Source of the DNA: Clostridium sp. AWRP
Lineage (GTDB): Bacteria > Bacillota > Clostridia > Clostridiales > Clostridiaceae
Length of the DNA stretch: 64,000 nt
Direction: 5' to 3'
Assembly (NCBI RefSeq): GCF_004006395.2
Contig: NZ_CP029758.2
Coordinates: forward strand, 1,302,001-1,366,000
A program made the translations under genes and the position numbers. This document shows positions 52,693 to 62,045 of the stretch, piece after piece; position 1 is the first letter of the stretch; every line of letters begins with the position of its first letter. The notes under the pieces are model-generated. The model was not told the origin of the DNA. It searched no databases and worked only from the letters and a program-made list of their open reading frames with translations.

Positions 52693-53316
52693 ATGTTTGC
52701 TTTTACTCCAAAAGAAGACAAATTCTATGAGTTCTTTGTGCAAACTGCAAATATTGCCTATACAGAAGCAAAATTGTTGTTAGATTTTTTAAATAACCTG
52801 GAAAATTCAGAAGAAAATTTAAAAAAATTAAAAGAGGTGGAACATGAAGGAGATAAAAAACAGCATGAGATATTGGAACAGCTAAATAAGACATTTATTA
52901 CCCCAATTGATAGGGAAGATATATATGCAATAGCAAACGACATGGATAATATTATTGATTATATGGAATCTACAGCTAGTAGATTTGTTATGTTTAATGT
53001 AAATGAATGTACGGAAGACGCTATTTCATTAAGCAAAATGATAGTTCAGTGCTGCAAGGAACTTATCATTATAATGGAAGAATTAAAAAATATGAAAACA
53101 AGCAAACAGTTATCAAAGAAAATAATAGAAGTAAATAGGATAGAAGAAGATGGAGATGTAGTTTCAAGGAAAGCTATTGGTGATATATTTAGAAAAGACA
53201 TAGAAGTTATAGATGTCATAAAATGGAGAGAAATATATCAATATCTTGAGGATACTTTAGATGCCTGTGAGGATTTAGCTAATGTTATTGAAGGAGTAGT
53301 AATGAAAAATGCCTAG
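52693..53316 (+). CDS. DUF47 (PhoU-like) Pit accessory protein
   Basis: This 207-residue helical protein of the DUF47/YkaA family resembles PhoU: LKEVEHEGDKKQHEILEQLN near residue 50, DREDIYAIANDMDNIID near 80, and EDTLDACEDLANVIEGV at the end. Such proteins are regularly encoded with Pit-type phosphate permeases and modulate them. GGGAGGGAT precedes the ATG. It overlaps pit by 8 bases, so the two are translated together. It forms a phosphate system separate from Pst. Confidence 0.92.
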   Translation: MFAFTPKEDKFYEFFVQTANIAYTEAKLLLDFLNNLENSEENLKKLKEVEHEGDKKQHEILEQLNKTFITPIDREDIYAIANDMDNIIDYMESTASRFVMFNVNECTEDAISLSKMIVQCCKELIIIMEELKNMKTSKQLSKKIIEVNRIEEDGDVVSRKAIGDIFRKDIEVIDVIKWREIYQYLEDTLDACEDLANVIEGVVMKNA

Positions 53317-54304
53317 TACTTTAGTAGTAACTATTTTAATAGTTGTAATTGCAGTTATATTTGATGTTATTAATGGTTTTCATGATAGTGCTAATGCTAT
53401 AGCCTGTGCTGTATCTACAAGGTCTTTAACTTTAAGACAGGCCGTTGTAATTTCTGCAGTTTTAAATTTTGCAGGTGCTTTTTTAAGCGTTTCAGTCGCG
53501 GAAACTGTGGGGAAAGGTATAGTTGATCCTAATAACATAACCCAGGAAGTAATTATAGCAGCCCTCGTTGGAGCTATAATATGGAACTTAATAACTTGGT
53601 ATTTTGGAATACCTAGTAGTTCTTCCCATGCCCTTGTAGGAGGAATAGTAGGATCAGCAATTATATATAAGGGTACATTTCTAATTGTAAATTGGTCAAC
53701 TCTTTTTTGGAAAGTTATTTTGTGGCTCATATTGTCGCCAGTAATAGGATTTATAGTGGGATTTATTATTATGAATATAATAAAAGCATTTCTAGTAAAT
53801 ACGAGACCTTCTACTGTAACAAAAATATTTTCAAAAGCTGAAATTTTTTCTACCATGTTTTTAGCTTTAAATCATGGTGAAAATGATGCTCAAAAAACTA
53901 TGGGAGTTATAACTATGACTCTTGTGAGTGCTGGGTTTATAAAAGAATTTTCAGTACCTACATGGGTAAAAATAACCTGCGCACTTGCTATGGCATGTGG
54001 AACTGCAATGGGAGGAAAAAGGATAATTAAAACCATGGGTTCTAAAATGGCTAAAATAGTGCCAGTAAATGGTTTTGCAGCGGAAATGGGATCTTCTGCG
54101 GTAATATTAACAGCTACTATGTTTCAGGCACCTGTTAGCACAACTCATATAATAAATTCAGCTATAATGGGAGTTGGCTCAGCTAAAAGGCTTTCAGCAG
54201 TTAGATGGTCCGTAGTTAAAGATATAGTTATAACCTGGGTATTTACTATACCAAGCTGTGCTGTTATTTCAGGAATTATATTGTTTTTAATAAATTTACT
54301 ATGA
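53309..54304 (+). CDS. pit: low-affinity inorganic phosphate permease, PiT family
   Basis: This secondary transporter moves metal-phosphate or phosphate with protons or sodium. The two PiT signatures are present: DVINGFHDSANAIACAVSTR near residue 21 and ALNHGENDAQKTMGVI near 190. GIPSSSSHALVGGIVG and QAPVSTTHIINSAIMG are the paired repeats. It has 331 residues with about ten helices. It begins inside the DUF47 gene. With Pst upstream, the cell has both high- and low-affinity phosphate uptake here. Confidence 0.95.
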   Translation: MPSTLVVTILIVVIAVIFDVINGFHDSANAIACAVSTRSLTLRQAVVISAVLNFAGAFLSVSVAETVGKGIVDPNNITQEVIIAALVGAIIWNLITWYFGIPSSSSHALVGGIVGSAIIYKGTFLIVNWSTLFWKVILWLILSPVIGFIVGFIIMNIIKAFLVNTRPSTVTKIFSKAEIFSTMFLALNHGENDAQKTMGVITMTLVSAGFIKEFSVPTWVKITCALAMACGTAMGGKRIIKTMGSKMAKIVPVNGFAAEMGSSAVILTATMFQAPVSTTHIINSAIMGVGSAKRLSAVRWSVVKDIVITWVFTIPSCAVISGIILFLINLL

Positions 54305-54311
54305 TTTTGAT

Positions 54312-54348
54312 AAAATCTCTTCTATTAATTTAGGGAGATTTTTTATTT
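54312..54348 (+). terminator. intrinsic terminator after pit
   Basis: AAAATCTC (54312-54319) pairs with GAGATTTT (54335-54342), extended by two wobble pairs, and TTATTT follows. Confidence 0.75.
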
Positions 54349-54481
54349 AAAAAGTTTAATAATTGACTAAATATGCATATTAGGTTATATTCTAAATGTA
54401 TGTTAAAGTATCTAGAGTTCAATGTTGTAACTTAATAGATTAAAAGTGTCATATCATAGATTTTAGCCGGGAGTTGTATAA

Positions 54482-55816
54482 ATGGAAAATAAAATAAAAG
54501 CAATTAAATCTGAAAGCATTGCTGAGGAAATGGGAATAGAAAAGGGAGATTGTCTTTTATCCATTAATGGAGAGAAAGTCAAGGATATTATAGATTATAA
54601 ATTTTTGATAAGCGATGAGTATATTAAAGTTGAAATAGAAAAGCAAAGTGGAGAAGTGTGGGATTTAGAGATAGAAAAGGAATATGATGAAGAACTGGGA
54701 TTGGAATTTGAGGAACCTATTATTGATAAACCTAAAAGTTGCCATAATAAATGCATATTTTGCTTTATAGATCAGATGCCAAAAGGAATGAGAGATACCC
54801 TTTATTTTAAAGATGATGACTCAAGATTGGCATTTCTTCAAGGAAACTTTGTTACACTTACTAATATGAATGATGAGGACATAGATAGAATAATTAAATA
54901 TAGGATAAGTCCTATAAATGTATCTGTACATACTACTAATCCTGAACTTAGAATTAAAATGATAAATAACAAATTTGCTGGCAATATATATACGTTATTA
55001 AAAAGACTTACCCAAAACGGCATAAAAATAAATTGTCAGATAGTATTATGTCCGGGTATAAATGATGGAGCAGAATTCAAAAGAACTGTAGAGGATTTGT
55101 ATAGATTATATAATGGAGTGACAAATGTGTCAGTAGTTCCTGTTGGAATTACAAAGTACAGACAGAACCTTTCTGAATTATCTAGATACGATAAAAATTC
55201 TGCATCTAAACAATTAAAGATTGCAGAAGAATTGCAGCGTAAATATATAGGTGAAATAGGGACTCCTTTTGTGAGATTATCTGATGAATTTTATCTTGTC
55301 TCTGAAACCAAGATCCCAAACTGTAATTTTTATGAAAATTACAGCCAGTTAGAAGATGGTGTGGGAATGGTAAGAATATTTAGGGATAATATCGCAAGTC
55401 AGCTTGAAAGTTTAAATAAAGGTGCACGAGGGTCGTTTACATTTTTAACCGGGGAATTAGCCTATAATGAAATAAAAGATGCAGCAGAAAAAATAATGGA
55501 AAATAGTCCAGATATAATAATTGATGTAAAAAAAATAATAAATAATTTTTTTGGCCATACTATAACTGTGGCAGGGCTTATTACGGCAAGAGATATAATA
55601 GAACAATTAAAATATAAGACCTTAGGGAAAAACATAGTAATACCGGAATGTATGCTTAGAAAAGGATATGAACTTTCTAATTCAGATAAAAGGGTATTTC
55701 TAGATGATATAACTTTAGATGAATTGGAAAAAAGTTTAAGTAGAAACATACTGGTATGTGATTATACTGGAAATGATTTAATACAGATTATAAATGAAAA
55801 CAGTGAGGTGGAATAA
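54482..55816 (+). CDS. DUF512 family radical-SAM protein with PDZ-like N-terminus
   Basis: The N-terminal ~60 residues form a PDZ-like domain (MGIEKGDCLLSINGEKVKD). A radical-SAM cluster motif CHNKCIFC (CxxxCxxC) lies near residue 88, then NVSVHTTNPELRIKMINN. The DUF512 C-terminal region ends with IPECMLRKGYELS and FLDDITLDELEKSL. The 444-residue length fits. The reaction of this family is not established. It stands three bases before der, and this DUF512-der linkage is common in clostridia, so a ribosome- or translation-related substrate is plausible. Confidence 0.88.
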   Translation: MENKIKAIKSESIAEEMGIEKGDCLLSINGEKVKDIIDYKFLISDEYIKVEIEKQSGEVWDLEIEKEYDEELGLEFEEPIIDKPKSCHNKCIFCFIDQMPKGMRDTLYFKDDDSRLAFLQGNFVTLTNMNDEDIDRIIKYRISPINVSVHTTNPELRIKMINNKFAGNIYTLLKRLTQNGIKINCQIVLCPGINDGAEFKRTVEDLYRLYNGVTNVSVVPVGITKYRQNLSELSRYDKNSASKQLKIAEELQRKYIGEIGTPFVRLSDEFYLVSETKIPNCNFYENYSQLEDGVGMVRIFRDNIASQLESLNKGARGSFTFLTGELAYNEIKDAAEKIMENSPDIIIDVKKIINNFFGHTITVAGLITARDIIEQLKYKTLGKNIVIPECMLRKGYELSNSDKRVFLDDITLDELEKSLSRNILVCDYTGNDLIQIINENSEVE

Positions 55817-55819
55817 CTA

Positions 55820-57136
55820 ATGGGAAAACCAATAGTTGCTATAGTAGGAAGGCCTAATGTAGGTAAGTCTACATTATTTAACAAATTAGCAGGAAAGAGA
55901 ATATCTATAGTGGAAGATACACCTGGAGTTACAAGAGACAGAGTGTATGCTGAAGCAGAATGGTTAAAATATAATTTTACCATAATTGATACAGGTGGAA
56001 TTGAACCTGAGAGCACTGATGTAATAATTTCTCAAATGAGAAGGCAAGCTCAGGTGGCAGTGGAAACAGCAGATGTAATAATATTTATAGTAGATGGAAA
56101 AGAAGGGGTTACTGCAGCAGATAGGGAAGTAGCCCAAATGCTTAGAAAAAGTAAAAAACCAGTTGTACTTGTGGTGAATAAAATAGATAATATAAATCAA
56201 AATGATTATGTTTACGAATTTTATAACTTAGGTATAGGAGAACCTATGGCTATATCTGCATCACAGGCATTAGGACTTGGAGATATGCTGGATAAAGTAG
56301 TGGAAAACTTTAAAGGTGATGAAGATGATGATATAGACAGTGAGTATATAAAAATAGCTTTTATAGGAAAGCCAAATGTAGGAAAATCATCTCTTATAAA
56401 TAAATTGTTAGGGGAAGAAAGAGTTATTGTAAGTGATATTCCCGGGACCACAAGGGATGCTGTAGACAGTTACCTAGAAACGGACTATGGAAAGTTTTTA
56501 CTTATAGATACTGCAGGTCTTAGAAAAAAGAGTAAAGTTAAACAGGAAATAGAGAAATATAGTGTAATAAGAACTTACACTGCAATAGAGAGGGCAGATG
56601 TGTGTGTGCTTATATTGGATGCAGTTCACAGTATAAGTGAGCAGGATGAAAAGATAATAGGCTATGCTCATGAATTAAGTAAATCTATTATGGTTATAAT
56701 TAACAAATGGGACTTAATAGATAAGGATACAAAAACAGTTAACAAATATAAGACGGAAATAGGAACAAGTCTTTCTTTTATGCCATATGCGCCCTATTTG
56801 TTTATATCTGCAAAAACAGGACAGAGAGTAAATAAGGTTTTACAACTTATAAAAGAATGCTATAACAATTATTGTAAGAAGATAAAAACAGGAGTGTTAA
56901 ATGACATAATAAGTAAAGCAGTTATGATGAAAGAACCTCCTGTTATATTGGGTAAGAGATTAAAGATTTACTATGTAACTCAAATAGGAAATAAACCTCC
57001 TACTTTTGTATTTTTCGTAAATGACCCTAGCTGTGTTCATTTTTCTTATAGAAGGTATATTGAAAATCAATTGAGAGATAACTTTGACTTTACAGGAACA
57101 GGGATAAAGTTAGAGTTTAGGGAAAGGAAGGAATAA
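55820..57136 (+). CDS. der: ribosome assembly GTPase Der (EngA)
   Basis: This tandem-GTPase protein is needed for 50S subunit maturation. The first GTPase domain has GRPNVGKSTLFN near residue 9, DTGG and NKID. The second has GKPNVGKSSLINKLLG near 184, DTAGLRKK and NKWD. The C-terminal KH-like domain includes PPVILGKRLKIYYVTQ and FVNDPSCVHFSYRRYIEN. It has 438 residues. The ATG lies three bases after the DUF512 stop and gpsA begins two bases after the der stop, so the three are one transcription unit. Confidence 0.98.
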   Translation: MGKPIVAIVGRPNVGKSTLFNKLAGKRISIVEDTPGVTRDRVYAEAEWLKYNFTIIDTGGIEPESTDVIISQMRRQAQVAVETADVIIFIVDGKEGVTAADREVAQMLRKSKKPVVLVVNKIDNINQNDYVYEFYNLGIGEPMAISASQALGLGDMLDKVVENFKGDEDDDIDSEYIKIAFIGKPNVGKSSLINKLLGEERVIVSDIPGTTRDAVDSYLETDYGKFLLIDTAGLRKKSKVKQEIEKYSVIRTYTAIERADVCVLILDAVHSISEQDEKIIGYAHELSKSIMVIINKWDLIDKDTKTVNKYKTEIGTSLSFMPYAPYLFISAKTGQRVNKVLQLIKECYNNYCKKIKTGVLNDIISKAVMMKEPPVILGKRLKIYYVTQIGNKPPTFVFFVNDPSCVHFSYRRYIENQLRDNFDFTGTGIKLEFRERKE

Positions 57137-57138
57137 TT

Positions 57139-58137
57139 GTGTATTCATCTGTATCTTTTTTGGGAGGGGGAAGTTTTGGAACGGCCCTCTCAGTTATACT
57201 TGCAAAAAAAGGTGTAAAGGTAAACTTGTGGGATAGGAATAAAAGCATAGTTGAGGATATAAATGTAAAGAAAGAAAATATAAGGTATTTGCACGGCGTA
57301 GTTATTCCACAAGATGTAAAAGCCTCTAGTGATGCAAAGGATGTAATTGAAAAAGGAGAAGTTCTGGTGCTGTCAGTGCCATCTCAGGCAGTAAGAGAGG
57401 TTTTGACAAATTTTAAAAACTTTATAAGGAAAGATCAAATAATTGTAAACATAGCTAAAGGTATAGAAGAAAAAAGTGGGAAGAGACTTTCTAAAGTTAT
57501 ACAGGAAGAACTACCTTTAAATAAGGTAGTGGTACTTTCAGGACCAAGCCATGCGGAAGAAGTTGCAAGGGATATACCAACTACAGTAGCTGTGTCTTCA
57601 GAAAATATGGAATATGCCAAAAAAATTCAAGATTTGTTTATGACAAATAAGTTTAGAATATATACAAATGAAGATATTATAGGAGTGGAAATTGGAGGAG
57701 CAGTTAAAAATGTAATTGCACTTGCCTGTGGAATTTCAGATGGTATAGGTTACGGAGATAATTCAAAGGCAGCTCTCATGACTAGAGGAATTGCTGAGAT
57801 AGTAAGGATTGGTGAAAAGTTAGGAGGCAGAAGGGAAACCTTCTCGGGACTTACAGGTATAGGCGATCTTATAGTCACTTGCACAAGCATTCATAGTAGA
57901 AATCGAAGGGCAGGTATACTTATAGGACAGGGAATTCCTGTAAATAAAGCAGTAGAGGAAGTAGGAATGGTAGTAGAAGGTATAAAAGCTTGCAGGGCTT
58001 TTTATGAATTAAAAGAAAAATTAAATGTGCAGATGCCTATAACGGAGGCACTTTACAGTATATTGTTTCAAGGAAAAGAGCCTAAGTATACTGTATATGA
58101 GCTTATGACTAGAGCAAAAAAGGATGAAGTGCATTAA
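57139..58137 (+). CDS. gpsA: glycerol-3-phosphate dehydrogenase [NAD(P)+]
   Basis: GpsA makes sn-glycerol-3-phosphate for phospholipid synthesis from dihydroxyacetone phosphate. The Rossmann motif VSFLGGGSFGTALSVILAKK is at the N-terminus. The substrate region has VLSGPSHAEEVARDIPT, then the catalytic Lys in VEIGGAVKNVIALACGI, and SGLTGIGDLIVTC follows. It has 332 residues. It starts at GTG 57139 after GGAAGGAAT. In some Firmicutes plsY lies between der and gpsA; here they are adjacent. It is unrelated to the glycerol facilitator at the left end. Confidence 0.97.
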   Translation: MYSSVSFLGGGSFGTALSVILAKKGVKVNLWDRNKSIVEDINVKKENIRYLHGVVIPQDVKASSDAKDVIEKGEVLVLSVPSQAVREVLTNFKNFIRKDQIIVNIAKGIEEKSGKRLSKVIQEELPLNKVVVLSGPSHAEEVARDIPTTVAVSSENMEYAKKIQDLFMTNKFRIYTNEDIIGVEIGGAVKNVIALACGISDGIGYGDNSKAALMTRGIAEIVRIGEKLGGRRETFSGLTGIGDLIVTCTSIHSRNRRAGILIGQGIPVNKAVEEVGMVVEGIKACRAFYELKEKLNVQMPITEALYSILFQGKEPKYTVYELMTRAKKDEVH

Positions 58138-58214
58138 TCAATAATATTAGTAATAAAATATGCCCTATAAAAATATATATATACTGATAATATTAGATTA
58201 TTGGAGGGTATATT

Positions 58215-59693
58215 TTGGAAAATTTTGATATATACAAAGATATTGCAGATAGAACTCAGGGGGATATATATGTAGGTGTTGTAGGACCTGTAAGAACTGG
58301 AAAATCAACCTTTATAAAGAGGTTTATGGAAATAATGGTTCTCCCTAACATAGATAATTCTTATAAAAAACAGAGAGCTAAAGATGAGCTTCCACAAAGC
58401 TCCTCAGGAAAATCTATTCATACTACAGAACCTAAATTTGTACCAAATGAGGCTATAGAAATAAATTTAAATGAAGGAACTAAATTTAAAGTTAGAATGG
58501 TAGATTGTGTTGGGTATATAGTTAAAAGTGCAGCTGGATATATGGAAGGTGAAGAGGCTAAAATGGTTACTACTCCATGGTATGACTATGAAATTCCTTT
58601 TGAAGAAGCAGCTGAAATAGGAACGAAAAAAGTAATAAACGAACATTCTACTATAGGACTTTTGATTACTACAGATGGTTCTATAACGGATATAGAGAGA
58701 GGAGATTATGTTGAAGCAGAGGAAAGAGTGGTTAATGAACTAAAATCCATCAATAAACCATTTATAATGGTGTTAAATTCTCAGCATCCCTTTGATCCTG
58801 ATACGGTAGCTTTAAAAAAAGAGTTAGAAGGTAAATATGATGTGCCTGTCCAAACTATGGATGTACTTAATATGAAAGAAGACGACATAACAAATGTATT
58901 TCAAAGAGTACTTAAAGAATTCCCTGTTAAAGAAATAAATATTGATATGCCGGAATGGATAGAAAAAATGGATCCGTCACATTGGTTGAAGTTAGATTTT
59001 ATAGGACTAGTAAAAGATATGTGTAGTAATATATACAAGGTTAGAGATATAACAAAGTCATTAGAAAGTTTTAAAGATGTAGAATTTATTGGAGAATCTA
59101 CGGTAAAAGAAATAAATATGGGAGAAGGTACTGCTAGAATTGATTTAACACCTAGAAAGGACCTTTATTATAAAATATTAAGTGAGGTCTGTGAGAAAAA
59201 AATCGAAGGTGAAAGTGACTTATTAAACATAGTAAAAGAAATGCACAGTGCAAAAGTAGAATATGATAAGATAGCAGGTGCGTTAAAGGAAGTAAAGGAA
59301 ACAGGTTATGGACTAGTTGCTCCGCAACTTTCTGAAATGAAATTAGAAGAGCCTGAAATTGTAAAACAGGGAAATAGATTTGGAGTAAAATTAAAGGCAA
59401 GTGCACCTTCACTTCACTTTATTAGAGCAGATATTGAAACCGAGATTTCTCCTATTATGGGTACAGAAAGAGAAAGCGAAGAGATGGTTAAATCTCTTTT
59501 GGAGCAATTTGAAAGCGATCCATCTAAAATATGGCAGAGCAATATGTTTGGAAAATCCCTAGAGATATTAGTGAAAGAGGGATTACAAAATAAGCTTTAT
59601 AAAATGCCAGAAGATATTCAAATTAAAATACAAAAAACACTTCAGAAAATCATAAATGAAGGTAACGGCGGGTTAATATGCATTTTACTTTAA
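58215..59693 (+). CDS. spoIVA: stage IV sporulation protein A (SpoIVA)
   Basis: SpoIVA is the ATPase that polymerises on the forespore surface to form the basement layer of the spore coat. The N-terminal Walker A is GPVRTGKSTFIKRF near residue 24. The first part then reads MVDCVGYIVKSAAGYMEGEE and later STIGLLITTDGS. A long C-terminal domain ends with NEGNGGLICILL. The 492-residue length matches the family. It starts at TTG 58215 after TTGGAGGG. It stands alone with a terminator downstream; no clear sporulation promoter could be fixed in the 77-base gap upstream. Confidence 0.97.
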   Translation: MENFDIYKDIADRTQGDIYVGVVGPVRTGKSTFIKRFMEIMVLPNIDNSYKKQRAKDELPQSSSGKSIHTTEPKFVPNEAIEINLNEGTKFKVRMVDCVGYIVKSAAGYMEGEEAKMVTTPWYDYEIPFEEAAEIGTKKVINEHSTIGLLITTDGSITDIERGDYVEAEERVVNELKSINKPFIMVLNSQHPFDPDTVALKKELEGKYDVPVQTMDVLNMKEDDITNVFQRVLKEFPVKEINIDMPEWIEKMDPSHWLKLDFIGLVKDMCSNIYKVRDITKSLESFKDVEFIGESTVKEINMGEGTARIDLTPRKDLYYKILSEVCEKKIEGESDLLNIVKEMHSAKVEYDKIAGALKEVKETGYGLVAPQLSEMKLEEPEIVKQGNRFGVKLKASAPSLHFIRADIETEISPIMGTERESEEMVKSLLEQFESDPSKIWQSNMFGKSLEILVKEGLQNKLYKMPEDIQIKIQKTLQKIINEGNGGLICILL

Positions 59694-60047
59694 TGTTTCA
59701 TCATGTATTTTACTTTACTTAAAAGTATCTATAATGGCGTAAATTTTAACATCTGTGCTTTTAAAATTTAGGGCTTTAGATGATTTTGATATTGTCTAGG
59801 ACCCTAAATTTTTTAGTATGATTTATACTGGCATATATAGTTCAAAATAAATTTTATTGAACATTCTTGCAGGTTTGTTTGTTGGAGATATTTTATGGTA
59901 TAATCATTTTAAATCTTGCTTTTAAACTTAGGTTTACGATATATCAATTGAAATTAAAGTACTCGTAAATTTTTCTTGAAATTGTTATTAATATATATGT
60001 ATAATAAAATGTGGATTGATGAGGCTTCATGGAAGGATGAAATTATA
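59694..60047. other. spoIVA-yicC intergenic region with terminator and promoter
   Basis: AAAATTTAGGG (59763-59773) pairs with CCCTAAATTTT (59812-59822), followed by TT, and should terminate spoIVA. A candidate sigma-A promoter, TTGTTT (59875-59880), 18 bases, TATAAT (59899-59904), probably drives the yicC-remA-gmk-rpoZ-coaBC operon. The frame open from 59976 is leader, not protein. Confidence 0.6.
59763..59824 (+). terminator. intrinsic terminator after spoIVA
   Basis: An 11-bp perfect stem (AAAATTTAGGG at 59763-59773 with CCCTAAATTTT at 59812-59822) encloses a 38-base loop that can fold further. The T-run continues to 59824. Confidence 0.75.
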
Positions 60048-60926
60048 ATGATTAAAAGTATGACTGGTTTTGGAAGAGGCACTATAGAAAGTGAAAAACA
60101 AAGTTTTATAGTGGAAATAAAAAGTGTAAATCATAGATACTGTGATTTAAATATTAAAATGCCAAAAAGTCTTATGCCTCTGGAAGACAGAATGAGAAAA
60201 ATTATTCAGCAAAAAATAAACAGGGGTAAAGTAGATGTTTTTATAACTCAAATGAATTTTGAAGATCAGGCTACAAAGGCTGTACTAAATGAAGGTTTAG
60301 CTAATAGTTATGTAGAATGTTTAAATGCTATTAAGGAAAAATACAATATAAAAGACAATATATCTCTTTCACTTATTGCTAAATTTCCAGAAATTATAAC
60401 TGTAAAAAAAGACGATGCTGATCTTGAAAATATATGGAAGTATTTATTGACTGCTTTTAATGATGCATTAGAAATGTTAGTGGGTATGAGAGAAAAAGAA
60501 GGGGAGAAACTAGAAAAAAATATACTTGAAAAATGCAGCTCTATACAAGCTTTATTAAATACTATAGAAAATAAATCTTTTCAATTAGTAAAAGAATATA
60601 AAGAAAAGCTTTCAGAGAGATTGAAGGATTTGCTGGATAAATATCCAGTAGATGAAAATAGAGTTGCAATGGAAATAGCACTATTTGCAGATAAATCTTG
60701 TATTGATGAAGAAATTGTAAGGCTAAATAGCCACGTAGTACAATTTAAAGAAACTTTAACATTGAAGGAGCCTGTAGGAAGAAAACTTGATTTTATACTA
60801 CAGGAAATGAATAGAGAGGCAAATACAATTGCTTCTAAGTCAACAAATCTGGATATAACTAAAGTTACATTGAATATAAAAAACGAAATAGAAAAAATAA
60901 GAGAGCAAATACAAAACGTGGAGTAA
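60048..60926 (+). CDS. YicC/YloC family endoribonuclease
   Basis: The protein matches the YicC family, shown in E. coli to be an endoribonuclease that affects small-RNA turnover. It has the hallmark N-terminus MIKSMTGFGRG, the VEIKSVNHRYCDLNIKMP segment and the C-terminal GRKLDFILQEMNREANTIAS motif. The length is 293 residues from ATG 60048, which follows GGAAGGATG; the upstream frame to 59976 is rejected because MIKSMTGFGRG is the canonical start. It leads an operon with remA, gmk, rpoZ and coaBC, the same order as in B. subtilis (yloC-remA-gmk-rpoZ-coaBC-priA). Confidence 0.94.
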   Translation: MIKSMTGFGRGTIESEKQSFIVEIKSVNHRYCDLNIKMPKSLMPLEDRMRKIIQQKINRGKVDVFITQMNFEDQATKAVLNEGLANSYVECLNAIKEKYNIKDNISLSLIAKFPEIITVKKDDADLENIWKYLLTAFNDALEMLVGMREKEGEKLEKNILEKCSSIQALLNTIENKSFQLVKEYKEKLSERLKDLLDKYPVDENRVAMEIALFADKSCIDEEIVRLNSHVVQFKETLTLKEPVGRKLDFILQEMNREANTIASKSTNLDITKVTLNIKNEIEKIREQIQNVE

Positions 60927-60941
60927 GATAGGAGGAAATGT

Positions 60942-61217
60942 ATGGGTATAAAATTAATAAACATAGGATTTGGAAATATTGTTTCAGCAAATAGATTGGT
61001 GGCTATAGTAAGTCCAGAATCCGCTCCCATAAAGAGAATAATTCAGGAAGCAAGAGATAGGGGAATGCTTATAGATGCTACTTATGGAAGAAGAACAAGA
61101 GCTGTTATAATAACAGATAGTGATCATGTGATACTTTCAGCAGTTCAACCTGAAACTGTAGCACATAGATTGTCTTCTAAAGATGGTGAAGATGATATTG
61201 GTGAGGTTGAGGAATAA
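60942..61217 (+). CDS. remA: RemA/DUF370 regulatory protein
   Basis: This 91-residue protein is of the RemA family; in B. subtilis RemA is a DNA-binding activator of biofilm matrix and osmoprotection genes. The sequence KLINIGFGNIVSANRLVAIV, ESAPIKRIIQEARDRG and IDATYGRRTRAVIITDS is nearly the family consensus. AGGAGGAAATGT precedes the ATG. The stop overlaps the gmk ATG (TAATG). Its target genes in this organism are unknown. Confidence 0.95.
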   Translation: MGIKLINIGFGNIVSANRLVAIVSPESAPIKRIIQEARDRGMLIDATYGRRTRAVIITDSDHVILSAVQPETVAHRLSSKDGEDDIGEVEE

Positions 61218-61834
61218 TGTCGAGAAAAGGATTGCTAATTGTTATATCAGGACCTTCTGGAACTGGAAAAGGTACAGTTTGTAAGGCATTACTGAAAAAA
61301 AATGATTTTTGGATTTCTACTTCAGCTACTACTAGGTCTCCAAGAAAAGGGGAGGTAGATGGAGTAAATTATTATTTTTTGACTGAGGAGACTTTTAAGG
61401 ATAAAATAAAAAATAAGGATTTTTTAGAGTATGCTAAAGTTTATGAAAACTATTATGGTACACCTAAGTCTCAAGTTTTGAAAGCTATAGATGAAGGAAA
61501 AGACGTAGTGCTTGAAATTGACATTCAGGGAGCCTTAAAGGTAAAAGAAAGCTATCCGGAAGGGGTGTTTATATTTATACTTCCACCTTCAATGAAAGAA
61601 CTTAAAAACAGGATTATAGGTAGGGGAAGTGAAACACCTGAGTCCTTGAATCTAAGATTTAAGTCAGCTTATAAGGAAATAAATTATGTTTCAAAATATA
61701 ATTATGCGGTTATAAATGATACTGTAGACAATGCAGTGGAAAATATAGAGAGCATAATTACAGCTGAAAAATGTAGAGTAGACAGGATTAAAGATGAAAT
61801 ATTAAATTCTAAGGAGGGTATTTTGTATGAATAA
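61217..61834 (+). CDS. gmk: guanylate kinase
   Basis: It phosphorylates GMP to GDP with ATP. The P-loop SGPSGTGKGTV is near residue 11, the GMP-binding TSATTRSPRKGEVDGVNYYF follows, and VLEIDIQGALKVK lies near residue 97. The 205-residue length is standard. The ATG shares its A with the remA stop, and the end overlaps rpoZ by 8 bases, so translation is coupled throughout this operon. Confidence 0.98.
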   Translation: MSRKGLLIVISGPSGTGKGTVCKALLKKNDFWISTSATTRSPRKGEVDGVNYYFLTEETFKDKIKNKDFLEYAKVYENYYGTPKSQVLKAIDEGKDVVLEIDIQGALKVKESYPEGVFIFILPPSMKELKNRIIGRGSETPESLNLRFKSAYKEINYVSKYNYAVINDTVDNAVENIESIITAEKCRVDRIKDEILNSKEGILYE

Positions 61835-62045
61835 TTCAATGATAAATCCATCTGTTGTGGATTTACTTAAAAAGGTAGATAATAGGTATACTTTAGTTAC
61901 TATAACAGCTAAAAGGGCAAGACAACTAATCCAGGATTCAGAACCACTTGTAGATATAGATTCAACTAAACCAGTTACTATAGCTATTAATGAAATAGAT
62001 CAAGGTTTAATTACTTATGAAACTGTAAAAGAGGGAATTAAATAA
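61827..62045 (+). CDS. rpoZ: RNA polymerase omega subunit
   Basis: Omega helps beta-prime fold and assemble into RNA polymerase. The 72-residue protein shows the family pattern INPSVVDLLKKVDNRYTLVT, then ITAKRARQLIQDS and the C-terminal PVTIAINEIDQGLITYE. AAGGAGGG inside the end of gmk is its ribosome site. Its stop overlaps the coaBC ATG by one base (TAATG). Confidence 0.95.
   Translation: MNNSMINPSVVDLLKKVDNRYTLVTITAKRARQLIQDSEPLVDIDSTKPVTIAINEIDQGLITYETVKEGIK

Noticed and set aside
60581..61030. 149-codon minus-strand open frame
   Set aside because: It is antisense to the yicC end and remA start, both of which are clear conserved genes.
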